Shown: positions 1 through 6,489, numbered from the stretch's first letter. The stretch is DNA of 13,196 bases from an uncultured Oscillospiraceae bacterium (GCA_900550315.1 URRK01000024.1:1-13196), one strand, 5' to 3'. The notes: generated from the letters alone by a model not told the origin. Translations and numbers: made by a program.

Positions 1-64
1 CGGAAAGGGCGGTCATGCAGCAGAATACCGCCAGCAGACCAGCAAAAAGCCGGGTTGCCGGCAC
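1..64 (-). CDS. Possible start of a membrane or secreted protein (partial)
   Basis: Reading leftwards from a GTG at 64-62 there is an open frame to the window edge. It encodes a short basic start followed by a hydrophobic run (roughly PATRLFAGLLAVFCCMTALS), which looks like a signal peptide or membrane anchor. It begins 18 nt after the DUF1292 stop, in the same direction, so the two could be one operon. In many Bacillota a DUF1292 gene is followed by the lytic transglycosylase gene mltG, whose product has an N-terminal membrane anchor, but 21 residues are too few to identify it. The ribosome binding site is poor: AAAGG sits only 1-2 nt from the GTG, so the true start may differ. Confidence 0.35.
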   Translation of the reverse strand, partial: MPATRLFAGLLAVFCCMTALS

Positions 65-82
65 GGCCTTTGCTCTGTTTAT

Positions 83-385
83 TTATTCTTCTTCAATATC
101 GTAATCGTCCTGCAAACGGTCAATAAACAAATCGGCAATGGTTTCGTATTCGTCGTCGTTGGCAATGTCCTCAAAATACTCGTCGCCGTTTTCGTCCTCC
201 TGCACCTTAACCAAAACAAGGTCGCCGCTGTCGTCCAGCTTTTCCTGCGGGTCGGCAAAATAGGGCACCATGGCCAAATAGCGGCCGGTGTCGGTCTCAA
301 TGGCGTCTAAAATCTCAAAAGAGTAGCTTTTGCCGTCATCGTCGGTTAGGGTTACAATGTCGTTGCCGTATTCTTCGTTTGTCAT
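83..385 (-). CDS. DUF1292 family small acidic protein (YrzB-like)
   Basis: A 100-residue, very acidic protein. It starts MTNEEYGNDIVTLTDDDGK, the usual opening of DUF1292 proteins, and ends in a run of Asp and Glu. The biochemical role of the family is unknown. It is widespread in Bacillota, often beside ruvX (yrrK) and mltG, so it marks the chromosomal flank rather than the microcompartment system. I chose the ATG at 385-383 over the in-frame GTG at 394 because GGGAG at 398-394 lies 8 nt upstream of the ATG, which is ideal spacing. A promoter with TTGACT and TACAAT boxes lies just upstream. The gene is transcribed away from the shell locus. Confidence 0.85.
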   Translation of the reverse strand: MTNEEYGNDIVTLTDDDGKSYSFEILDAIETDTGRYLAMVPYFADPQEKLDDSGDLVLVKVQEDENGDEYFEDIANDDEYETIADLFIDRLQDDYDIEEE

Positions 386-414
386 AATTTTCACTCCCGT
401 TTTTCTCTGCTTTT

Positions 415-443
415 ATTGTACCCGTTTTTGCAAAAATAGTCAA
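415..443 (-). promoter_or_regulatory. SigA-type promoter for the DUF1292 gene
   Basis: On the minus strand TTGACT (443-438) and TACAAT (420-415) are separated by exactly 17 nt, about 30 nt before the DUF1292 start. This is a near-consensus housekeeping promoter and implies constitutive expression of the flanking gene. Confidence 0.75.
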
Positions 444-501
444 GATGAAATTAAGCGGGAATTCAGCAAGCCTTAAAAGGCACTGGCTTTACGCCCAAAA
501 A

Positions 502-541
502 TGTTGTTTTATGATTATTTTGTTTTGTTTTTGTTGTTTTA
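502..541 (+). promoter_or_regulatory. Operator-like boxes, two direct TGTTGTTTTA copies
   Basis: The 10-mer TGTTGTTTTA occurs exactly at 502-511 and 532-541, 30 bp apart (about three helical turns), with further TGTTTT-like sequence between. The second copy ends 3 nt before the -35 box. The same 10-mer, with the same 3-nt gap to the -35, precedes the aldolase promoter near 5095. DeoR-family regulators in low-GC Gram-positives often bind T/G-rich direct repeats, so the DeoR-type protein encoded at 11877 is the obvious candidate. That link is inference. Confidence 0.55.
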
Positions 542-544
542 GGC

Positions 545-573
545 TTGACAATTACCTGTGTTTGTACTAAAAT
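545..573 (+). promoter_or_regulatory. SigA-type promoter for the dehydratase operon
   Basis: TTGACA (545-550) and TAAAAT (568-573) are separated by 17 nt, giving a predicted transcription start near 580. An operator-like box abuts the -35. The promoter faces the glycyl radical enzyme gene, leaving a leader of about 240 nt. Confidence 0.8.
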
Positions 574-588
574 GTACTTGAGAAGTTA

Positions 589-650
589 GGCTTAAAGCTT
601 GGCTGCGGGGCCCAAACCCGCCGGGCGAGGGAAGCAAAGCTAAATGAGCC
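589..650 (+). ncRNA. Foldable GC-rich 5' leader element, class unknown
   Basis: Just after the predicted transcription start three nested helices can form: GGCTTA (589-594) with TGAGCC (645-650), including one G-U pair; AGCTT (596-600) with AAGCT (637-641); and GCGGG (605-609) with CCCGC (617-621) closing a 7-nt loop. A small GGTT/AACC hairpin (651-664) follows. I do not recognise a known riboswitch class in it. It could be a cis-regulatory RNA, a stability element, or chance pairing in a GC-rich patch. Confidence 0.3.
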
Positions 651-786
651 GGTTAAAATAAACCAAATTTAGTAAATTAAACTTAGCAAACCGAACTTTT
701 AGTAGGCCAAACTCAGTAAGCTAAACCTAATAAAATAAAATAAGCCAAATTTAGTAAGCTGAACTCTGCAAGCTAAGCTTAGGGCT
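637..786 (+). repeat. Degenerate 14-bp tandem repeat in the leader
   Basis: About ten head-to-tail units with a rough consensus AAAYTTAGTAAGCY. The clearest are at 665-678, 679-692, 709-722, 747-760 and 761-774. Unit 693-708 is 16 bp, 723-746 is stretched to 24 bp, 775-786 is 12 bp, and the earlier units at 637-650 and 651-664 are weaker. The array lies between the promoter and the dehydratase start and is poor in G. Frequent TAA and TAG exclude coding in the forward frames. It could be a decayed tandem duplication, a protein-binding array, or an unstructured spacer in the mRNA leader. Confidence 0.6.
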
Positions 787-819
787 ACAAAGCCTGTAAT
801 TTTTACGGAGGGGATTCTT

Positions 820-3348
820 ATGCCTCATTATTATACCGAAATTCCTGCAAAAAGCCCGCGTATTCAAAAGTTGATTGACCATTTGTACGTCAAAATGCCG
901 GAAATCGAGTCGGATCGCGCCGTTTTGCTGACCGAGGTTTACAAAAAAACCGAGGGCGAGCCGATTATTACCCGCCGGGCCAAAGCTTTTGCCGAAATTT
1001 GCAAAAGGCTGCCCATTACCATTCGCCCGTTGGAGCTGATTGTTGGCAGCAACGCCGTGCATCCGCGCAGCTGCCAGGTGTTTCCCGAGTTTTCTTTTGA
1101 ATGGTTAGAAGGGGAGTTTGACACCATTGAGCACCGCAAGGCTGACCCGTTTTACATATCAGAGCAAACCAAGCAGACCTTAAAAGAGGTTTACCAATAT
1201 TGGTCGGGCAAAACCACCAGTGACCTTGCCACCTCGCTGATGTGCGACGGCGCCAAAACCGCCATGGCGCACAACATTTTTACCCCGGGCAACTACTTTT
1301 ACAACGGCATTGGGCATGTAACCGTAAATTACGCCGAGGTGCTGGCCGTAGGGTTTGAGGGCATTATGCAAAAAGCGCGCAAGGCCTTGGCGCAGCTAAG
1401 CCCGGCCGACGCCGATTTTGCCCCGCGGGACGCCTTTTTGCGCGCCGTGCTGCTAAGCTGCGAGGCTGCCTGCGGCTACGCCGAGCGCTACGCCCGGCTG
1501 GCGCTGCAGCTGCTGGAGCAGGAAAGCGACCCTGAGCGCAAGCGGGAGCTGGCCTTGATTGCCCAAAACTGCGCTAATGTGCCGCGGCACGGAGCCAAAA
1601 GCTTTTACGAGGCCTGCCAGTCGTTTTGGTTTGTGCAAATGCTGCTGCAAACCGAGTCCAGCGGCCATTCCATTTCGCCCGGCCGGTTTGACCAATACAT
1701 GTACCCCTACTTTAAGGCAGATTTAGAAAAAGGGCTGATTAACCACGCCTTTGCGCAGGAATTAATGGACTGCATTTGGGTAAAGCTGAACGATTTGAAC
1801 AAGGCGCGGGACGCGGCCTCGTCCGAGGGGTTTGCGGGGTACAGCCTGTTTCAAAATTTAATTGCCGGCGGCCAAACGCCGGAGGGGCTGGACGCTACCA
1901 ACGACCTTTCGTTTATGTGCCTAAACGCCTCTATTCATGTGCAGCTGCCGCAGCCTTCGCTTTCGGTTCGGGTTTGGAACTGCACCCCGCACGAATTTAT
2001 GCTGCGGGCGGCCGAGCTGACCCGCACCGGCGTTGGGTTACCGGCCTATTATAATGACGAGGTAATTATTCCCTCGCTGTTAAACCGCGGGCTAAGCATG
2101 GAGGACGCGCGCGATTACAACATTATTGGCTGTGTAGAGCCGCAAAAGGCGGGCAAAACCGACGGCTGGCACGACGCAGCGTTTTTTAACATGTGCCGCC
2201 CGCTGGAGATGGTTTTTGCAAACGGCTACGAGCTGGGGCAAAAGGTTGGTGTGCAATCGGGCGAGATTGCCGAACTAAACACCTTTGAAAAATTTTTGGC
2301 GGCCTACAAACAGCAAATGGAATACTTTATTGAAATGCTGGTGAACGCCGACAACGCCATTGATTACGCCCACATGAAGCGCTGCCCGCTGCCGTTTCTT
2401 TCCGCCATGGTGGAGGATTGTATTGGCCGCGGAAAATCGGTGCAGGAGGGGGGCGCCGTTTACAACTTTACCGGCCCGCAGGGCTTTGGCATTGCCAACA
2501 TGGCCGATTCCCTTTGGGCGGTTAAAACTTTGGTGTACGAGCAAAAAAAGTACACCCTTGCCCAGTTTAAAGAGGCGCTGGAAAACAACTTTGGCGAGCC
2601 AATGTCGAACCTGCAGGCGCAAAACTTAACCACGCTGATTGTAGAGCAAATGCAAGGCGCCGGCAAAACGGCCACCAAAGCCCAAATTGCCGAGATTTTT
2701 ACCGGCCTAAAGCAAAACCGCACCCCGGCAGGTAAAAAGGCCTTTTACAACCAATTAAAAGGGGATATTGAGGCGCTGCCCAAGTACGGCAACGATGTGC
2801 CGGAGGTTGATTTATTTGCCCGGCAGATTGCCTACACCTACTCAAAGCCCCTGCAGCGCTATAAAAACCCGCGCGGCGGCAGCTTTCAAGCGGGGCTGTA
2901 CCCCGTTTCGGCCAATGTGCCGCTGGGCGCGCAAACCGGCGCCACGCCGGACGGCCGGCTGGCCGGCACCCCGGTAGCCGACGGTGTTTCCCCGGCGGCG
3001 GGGCGGGATGTAAACGGGCCGACCGCCTCCTGCAATTCGGTTGCAAAGTTAGACCACTACATTGTTTCGAACGGAACGCTGTTTAACATGAAATTCCACC
3101 CCAGCGCCTTAAAGGGCCAAAGCGGGCTGGAGAGCTTTGTAGCCTTAGTGCGCGGCTATTTTGACCAAAAGGGCAGCCACATGCAATTTAATGTTGTTAG
3201 CCGCGAAACCCTGTTAGAGGCGCAAAAGCACCCCGAAAAGTACCGCTCTTTAGTGGTTCGTGTGGCAGGGTACAGCGCACTGTTTACCACCCTTTCCCGC
3301 TCGCTGCAGGACGATATTATTAACCGCACCGAGCAACAGGGCTTTTAA
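820..3348 (+). CDS. B12-independent 1,2-propanediol (or glycerol) dehydratase, glycyl radical enzyme
   Basis: An 842-residue glycyl radical enzyme predicted to dehydrate 1,2-propanediol to propionaldehyde inside the microcompartment. The C-terminal glycyl radical loop RVAGYSALF places the radical at Gly817. The catalytic motif GCVEP gives Cys438 (thiyl radical) and Glu440. His166 (GIGHV), His283-Ser284 (SSGHSISPGRFDQYMYP) and Asp452 (GWHDAAFF) match, with small constant offsets, the active-site residues of Clostridium butyricum glycerol dehydratase (H164, H281, S282, C433, E435, D447). Choline lyase CutC differs after CVEP, with a Thr-containing segment instead of WHD. The protein starts directly with the core fold (MPHYYTEIPAKSPRIQKLID) and shows no separate N-terminal targeting helix. 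The ATG follows GGAGGGG by 6 nt. Diol versus glycerol preference cannot be read with certainty; the aldolase next door favours propanediol. Confidence 0.93.
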   Translation: MPHYYTEIPAKSPRIQKLIDHLYVKMPEIESDRAVLLTEVYKKTEGEPIITRRAKAFAEICKRLPITIRPLELIVGSNAVHPRSCQVFPEFSFEWLEGEFDTIEHRKADPFYISEQTKQTLKEVYQYWSGKTTSDLATSLMCDGAKTAMAHNIFTPGNYFYNGIGHVTVNYAEVLAVGFEGIMQKARKALAQLSPADADFAPRDAFLRAVLLSCEAACGYAERYARLALQLLEQESDPERKRELALIAQNCANVPRHGAKSFYEACQSFWFVQMLLQTESSGHSISPGRFDQYMYPYFKADLEKGLINHAFAQELMDCIWVKLNDLNKARDAASSEGFAGYSLFQNLIAGGQTPEGLDATNDLSFMCLNASIHVQLPQPSLSVRVWNCTPHEFMLRAAELTRTGVGLPAYYNDEVIIPSLLNRGLSMEDARDYNIIGCVEPQKAGKTDGWHDAAFFNMCRPLEMVFANGYELGQKVGVQSGEIAELNTFEKFLAAYKQQMEYFIEMLVNADNAIDYAHMKRCPLPFLSAMVEDCIGRGKSVQEGGAVYNFTGPQGFGIANMADSLWAVKTLVYEQKKYTLAQFKEALENNFGEPMSNLQAQNLTTLIVEQMQGAGKTATKAQIAEIFTGLKQNRTPAGKKAFYNQLKGDIEALPKYGNDVPEVDLFARQIAYTYSKPLQRYKNPRGGSFQAGLYPVSANVPLGAQTGATPDGRLAGTPVADGVSPAAGRDVNGPTASCNSVAKLDHYIVSNGTLFNMKFHPSALKGQSGLESFVALVRGYFDQKGSHMQFNVVSRETLLEAQKHPEKYRSLVVRVAGYSALFTTLSRSLQDDIINRTEQQGF

Positions 3349-3359
3349 AGGGGTGCGGT

Positions 3360-4148
3360 ATGCAAAACTACTTACAAACCACCGGCCGAATTTTTAACAT
3401 ACAAAAATTCTCGGTGCACGACGGGCCGGGTATTCGCACCATTGTGTTTTTAAAAGGGTGTGTGCTGCGCTGCCGCTGGTGCTGCAATCCCGAATCGCAG
3501 CACTACGAAATAGAGCAAATGGAGCAGGGCGGAAAGCTGAAAACCGTTGGGCGGGATGTTACCGTGCAGCAGGTAATGGACGAAGTATTAAAAGACCGCA
3601 TTTACTACCGCCGCTCGGGCGGGGGGTTGACCCTTTCGGGCGGGGAGTGCCTTTGTCAGCCGGAGTTTTCGCCCGCACTGCTGCGGGCCGCGCAGGAAAG
3701 CGGGCTGAATACCGCTATTGAATCTACCGCCTGTGCCCCCATGGAAACCATTCGTCGGCTGCTGCCGTATTTAGACCATTATTTAATGGATATTAAGCAC
3801 ATTGACCGCGAAAAGCATAAGCGTTTTACCACGCGGGATAACGACCTGATTTTGCAAAATGCCGCGCTGCTGGCCAAAGAGGCCCGGCACCTGGTCATTC
3901 GCGTGCCGGTGGTGCCCGGATTTAACGACACCGAAAGCGAAATTGCAGGCATTGCCCGCTTTACCGCCGGCATTTTACCGGGGGGCGAAATTCACCTGCT
4001 GCCGTACCACCGTTTAGGAACCGATAAATACCGCGGTTTAAATCGGGAATACACGCTGAGCGAAATTTTGCCGCCGCCGGATGAAAAAATGCAGCAGCTA
4101 AAGGCTGTTGCCGAGGGCTTTGGGCTGCGCTGCCAAATAGGGGGTTAA
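3360..4148 (+). CDS. Radical SAM activating enzyme for the glycyl radical dehydratase
   Basis: A 262-residue activase that installs the glycyl radical on its neighbour using S-adenosylmethionine and a 4Fe-4S cluster. The cluster ligands are Cys34, Cys38 and Cys41 in GCVLRCRWC, preceded by the family segment SVHDGPGIRTIVFLKGC. The SAM-binding GGE motif (residues 94-96) is followed by Cys rather than Pro, in SGGECLCQ. Many activases of diol dehydratases and choline lyase carry a ferredoxin-like insertion with eight extra cysteines after the radical SAM motif. Here only about 30 residues separate that motif from the next conserved block, and no such Cys clusters are present. The gene starts 11 nt after the dehydratase stop with AAAGGGG as ribosome binding site, so the two are co-transcribed. 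Confidence 0.92.
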   Translation: MQNYLQTTGRIFNIQKFSVHDGPGIRTIVFLKGCVLRCRWCCNPESQHYEIEQMEQGGKLKTVGRDVTVQQVMDEVLKDRIYYRRSGGGLTLSGGECLCQPEFSPALLRAAQESGLNTAIESTACAPMETIRRLLPYLDHYLMDIKHIDREKHKRFTTRDNDLILQNAALLAKEARHLVIRVPVVPGFNDTESEIAGIARFTAGILPGGEIHLLPYHRLGTDKYRGLNREYTLSEILPPPDEKMQQLKAVAEGFGLRCQIGG

Positions 4149-4151
4149 AAA

Positions 4152-4526
4152 ATGAACGATTTCACCTTACAAAATCGGGAAAAGACTCGCATTATTCAAG
4201 AGCTGGTTCCGGGCAAGCAAATTACGCTGGCGCATATTATTGCCAATCCCGATGAAATTCTTTACAAAAAGCTGGGGCTGGATCCGGCCGGCGAGTACAC
4301 CGCGGCTGCCATTGGCATTTTAACCATGTCGCCCGCCGAAACCGCCATTATAGCCGGGGATATTGCCACCAAGGCCTCGGGCGCCGAGTTAGGATTTGTA
4401 GACCGCTTTAGCGGCACGCTGATTATTACCGGCTCGGTTTCGCAGGTGCAGGAGGCGGTTGCCGCCGTGGTACGCTACGCCGACGAAACCTTAGGCTTTA
4501 CGGTTTGCCCCATTACCAAAACTTAA
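4152..4526 (+). CDS. pduU: PduU/EutS-type BMC-H shell protein
   Basis: A 124-residue circularly permuted BMC-domain shell protein. The N-terminal block RIIQELVPGKQITLAHIIAN, the central SPAETAIIAGDIATKA and the block GFVDRFSGTLIITGSVSQVQ are hallmarks of PduU and EutS. In that family they form a hexamer with a small beta-barrel over one side of the pore, and PduU is thought to sit next to the GTPase PduV, which is the next gene here. About ten extra residues (MNDFTLQNRE) precede the usual start. The gene begins 3 nt after the activase stop, with GGGGG in the activase tail serving as ribosome binding site. Placing this shell gene with the enzyme operon rather than with the other shell genes separates its expression control from theirs. 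Confidence 0.92.
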   Translation: MNDFTLQNREKTRIIQELVPGKQITLAHIIANPDEILYKKLGLDPAGEYTAAAIGILTMSPAETAIIAGDIATKASGAELGFVDRFSGTLIITGSVSQVQEAVAAVVRYADETLGFTVCPITKT

Positions 4527-4527
4527 C

Positions 4528-4998
4528 ATGAACAAGGTTATTTTAATTGGCCGTTCGGGCAGCGGAAAAACCACCCTAACGCAGGCGCTGAAAAACGAGC
4601 CGATTGCCTACCGCAAAACGCAGGATGTTCAGTGGGGGGGATTTTTAATTGATACCCCCGGCGAGTACGCCGAATCCCGCCAGTTTGGCGCGGCTTTAGC
4701 GGTTTACAGCTACGAGAGCGACTTGGTTGGTTTGGTTCTGAGTGCTACCGAAAGCTACTCGCTTTACAGCCCTTGCATTACCTCGGCAGCAAACCGGTAT
4801 GTGTTTGGTATTGTAACCAAAACCGACGCGCCAAACGCCAACCCCAGGCGGGCCGAGGAATGGCTGCAGCTGGCCGGCTGCCAGCGAGTGTTTTGCGTTA
4901 GCGCCAAAACCGGCAGCGGCTTGACGCCGTTAAAAGAATTTATTGCGGCCTTTGACCCGAAAAGTTATTTTAAAAGCTTCATGCGGCGAAAAGGGTAG
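4528..4998 (+). CDS. pduV: PduV/EutP-type small GTPase
   Basis: A 156-residue GTPase-like protein of the EutP/PduV family. It has a P-loop GRSGSGKT (residues 8-15), a G3 motif DTPG (42-45), a G4 motif TKTD (97-100) and a SAK G5-like motif near the C-terminus. The family's role is unsettled; in Salmonella PduV associates with the shell, probably through PduU, and has been linked to microcompartment positioning. Its start overlaps the 1-nt gap after pduU and no Shine-Dalgarno sequence is visible, so translation probably depends on coupling to pduU. It is the last gene of the first transcription unit. No clear intrinsic terminator follows in the 170 nt before the aldolase. Confidence 0.9.
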   Translation: MNKVILIGRSGSGKTTLTQALKNEPIAYRKTQDVQWGGFLIDTPGEYAESRQFGAALAVYSYESDLVGLVLSATESYSLYSPCITSAANRYVFGIVTKTDAPNANPRRAEEWLQLAGCQRVFCVSAKTGSGLTPLKEFIAAFDPKSYFKSFMRRKG

Positions 4999-5050
4999 TG
5001 CAGCAGGAAAAAAATGGATTCTTTGGGGTTGAATGTTTATAAAACACAGA

Positions 5051-5095
5051 AAAAACAACACAAAACAACAGAAACACAAAAAATATGTTGTTTTA
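5051..5095 (+). promoter_or_regulatory. Operator-like boxes upstream of the aldolase promoter
   Basis: TGTTGTTTTA lies at 5086-5095, ending 3 nt before the -35 box, exactly as at the dehydratase promoter. On the opposite strand two tandem near-copies lie at 5051-5060 (AAAAACAACA) and 5061-5070 (CAAAACAACA). AAAACAACA (5062-5070) and TGTTGTTTT (5086-5094) form a perfect 9-bp inverted repeat around 15 nt. The 10-bp phasing suggests protein binding on one face of the helix. The DeoR-type regulator of this locus is the likely ligand, by inference. Confidence 0.55.
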
Positions 5096-5098
5096 TTG

Positions 5099-5127
5099 TT
5101 GACTTCTGCTTTGTTTTATGATATATT
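5099..5127 (+). promoter_or_regulatory. SigA-type promoter for the aldolase-shell operon
   Basis: TTGACT (5099-5104) and TATATT (5122-5127) have a 17-nt spacer. The predicted start near 5134 leaves a short leader of about 35 nt before the aldolase ATG at 5169, unlike the 240-nt leader of the dehydratase operon. Confidence 0.78.
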
Positions 5128-5168
5128 AGGTAAGTAAAATGCTATTTTTAAAAAAGGAGTTTATGAAA

Positions 5169-5981
5169 ATGGTATCAGAGTACGAAATTAAAAAGCAAAT
5201 TTGCGACATTGGCAAGCGTATTTACGGCAACGGCATGGTTGCCGCGAATGACGGCAACATTTCGGTAAAGCTGAACGACAACGAATTTTTATGCACCCCT
5301 ACCGGTGTTAGTAAGGGCTTTATGACCCCCGAATACATTTGCAAGGTAGACGCTGACGGCAAGGTGCTGCAGGCCAACCCCGGCTTTAAGCCATCTTCTG
5401 AAATTAAAATGCACATGCGGGTTTACAAAAAACGCCCGGATGTTAATTCAGTAGTACACGCGCACCCCATTTACGCCACCAGCTTTGCCATTGCCGGTAT
5501 TCCGCTAACGCAGCCCATTATGCCCGAGGCCGTAATTGCCTTAGGCTGCGTCCCCATTGCTGAATACGGCACCCCCTCTACTGAGGAGATTCCGGACGCG
5601 GTTGAAAAATACTTACAGCATTTTGACGCCGTATTGCTGGAAAATCACGGCGCTTTAACTTACTCCGATTCCTTATTAAACGCCTACCACAAAATGGAAT
5701 CTGTTGAATTTTACGCCAAGCTTTTGTACCTTTCCAAGCAATTGGGCGGCCCGAAGGAGCTTTCTAAGCAGCAGGTAGAGCGGCTTTACGAAATTCGCCG
5801 CCAATTTGGCTTAAAGGGAAAGCACCCGGCCGATCTTTGCCCGAACCAGGTGGCTGGTAAGCCAAGCTGTCACAGCTGCGGCGGCAATTGCTCCGGCAGC
5901 TGCAGCACCGGTGCTTCCGCTTCCGACAGCGACTTAATTGCTCAAATTACCAAAAAGGTAATGGAGCAGCTGGGAAAGTAA
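5169..5981 (+). CDS. fucA: FucA-type class II aldolase with C-terminal encapsulation peptide
   Basis: A 270-residue zinc aldolase predicted to split L-fuculose-1-phosphate into DHAP and L-lactaldehyde, feeding 1,2-propanediol formation. Glu78 (PSSE), His97 and His99 (VVHAHP) and His160 (ENHG) match E. coli FucA Glu73, His92, His94 and His155 with one constant offset of five. E. coli FucA has 215 residues; the extra C-terminus here contains a Cys/Gly/Ser-rich linker (CHSCGGNCSGSC) and then an amphipathic helix, DLIAQITKKVMEQLGK, of the type that targets enzymes into microcompartments. I chose the ATG at 5169 because AAGGAG (5154-5159) lies 9 nt upstream; ATGs at 5139 and 5163 are badly spaced. 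It is the first gene of the second transcription unit. Rhamnulose-1-phosphate may also be accepted, but the residues fit FucA better. Confidence 0.92.
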   Translation: MVSEYEIKKQICDIGKRIYGNGMVAANDGNISVKLNDNEFLCTPTGVSKGFMTPEYICKVDADGKVLQANPGFKPSSEIKMHMRVYKKRPDVNSVVHAHPIYATSFAIAGIPLTQPIMPEAVIALGCVPIAEYGTPSTEEIPDAVEKYLQHFDAVLLENHGALTYSDSLLNAYHKMESVEFYAKLLYLSKQLGGPKELSKQQVERLYEIRRQFGLKGKHPADLCPNQVAGKPSCHSCGGNCSGSCSTGASASDSDLIAQITKKVMEQLGK

Positions 5982-6000
5982 CCCGCAAGGGGGAAGATTT

Positions 6001-6471
6001 ATGACCGAGCAACAGCTGCAAAGCGTTATGAGCCAAAACATTGCGCAGGTGGCGGCAAGCCAAAGTTTAACCCTGCAAAAAGCCGAGCAACTGGCCGAGC
6101 TGGTTTTAAAACGCGCGGCCGAAATGGGGGTTAACGCGGTGGTGGCCGTTGCCGACAGCGGCGGTAATCCGGTGCTGTGCAAGCGTGCGGATAACGCCTT
6201 TTTAGCCAGTTGGGATATTGCCCTTGGTAAGGCGTACACCGTAACGGCTTTAAAAATGTCTACCGCAAAGCTTAGCGTTTTGGCAGCGCCGGGCGGCGAG
6301 CTTTACGGCATTCAGTTTACCAACGGCGGAAAAATTGTTATTTTCGGCGGCGGCGAGCCGCTGCAAAGCAGTAACGGCACGCTGGTTGGCGGGCTGGGCG
6401 TTAGCGGGGGTACAGAAGGTCAGGATACCTCGCTTTCCGAATACGGAGCCGAAGTTTTTAAACAATTATAA
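6001..6471 (+). CDS. GlcG/HbpS-like protein (PduO C-terminal domain family)
   Basis: A 156-residue protein of the DUF336/GlcG-HbpS family, the same fold as the C-terminal domain of PduO. Recognisable blocks are GVNAVVAVADSGGNPVL near residue 45, APGGELYGIQFTNGGKIVIF near residue 100, and the glycine-rich end LVGGLGVSGGTEGQD. HbpS binds haem and PduO's C-terminal domain has been reported to bind haem, but the function in glycyl radical microcompartments is not established. There is no adenosyltransferase domain, as expected where the dehydratase needs no B12. The gene follows the aldolase by 19 nt with AAGGGGGAAG as ribosome binding site. In related loci the CoA-acylating aldehyde dehydrogenase often lies near here, but this short protein is not one. 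Confidence 0.85.
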   Translation: MTEQQLQSVMSQNIAQVAASQSLTLQKAEQLAELVLKRAAEMGVNAVVAVADSGGNPVLCKRADNAFLASWDIALGKAYTVTALKMSTAKLSVLAAPGGELYGIQFTNGGKIVIFGGGEPLQSSNGTLVGGLGVSGGTEGQDTSLSEYGAEVFKQL

Positions 6472-6489
6472 AGAAATGAGATTGTTACA

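Larger units (their letters stand above)
395..819. other. Divergent intergenic region with two promoters, boxes, leader and repeats
   Basis: This 425-bp stretch has no credible gene. From left to right it holds the DUF1292 promoter (minus strand), an AT-rich stretch with two TGTTGTTTTA boxes (502-511 and 532-541), a plus-strand promoter (545-573), a GC-rich segment that can fold (589-650), and a degenerate 14-bp tandem repeat (637-786). It ends with a strong ribosome binding site, GGAGGGG (807-813), before the dehydratase ATG at 820. The predicted untranslated leader is about 240 nt, long for a simple catabolic operon. Confidence 0.7.

Noticed and set aside
589..664. Cobalamin, c-di-GMP or other known riboswitch
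   Set aside because: Short resemblances (GCAAAGC) exist, but the conserved cores and helix order of these classes are not present, and the dehydratase does not use B12.
637..786. CRISPR array or coding repeat
   Set aside because: Units are about 14 bp, contiguous, diverged and have no spacers. Frequent TAA and TAG codons exclude translation in the forward frames.
2275..2622. Long antisense open frames inside the dehydratase and elsewhere
   Set aside because: They lie opposite strongly supported genes, have no recognisable domains, and reflect the GC-rich codon use of the true strand.
820..3348. Choline trimethylamine-lyase (CutC) as identity of the glycyl radical enzyme
   Set aside because: CutC has a Thr-containing segment after CVEP and no SGHSISPGRFDQYMYP-type His-Ser pair. 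The residues here follow glycerol/diol dehydratase, and an aldolase rather than choline genes lies nearby.
4999..5050. Intrinsic terminator after the GTPase gene
   Set aside because: No GC-rich stem followed by T residues is visible. The inverted repeat at 5062-5094 is AT-rich and overlaps the promoter region, so it looks like an operator.
5139..5168. Upstream ATG at 5139 as aldolase start
   Set aside because: It lies about 5 nt after the predicted transcription start, with no ribosome binding site. AAGGAG is positioned for the ATG at 5169.
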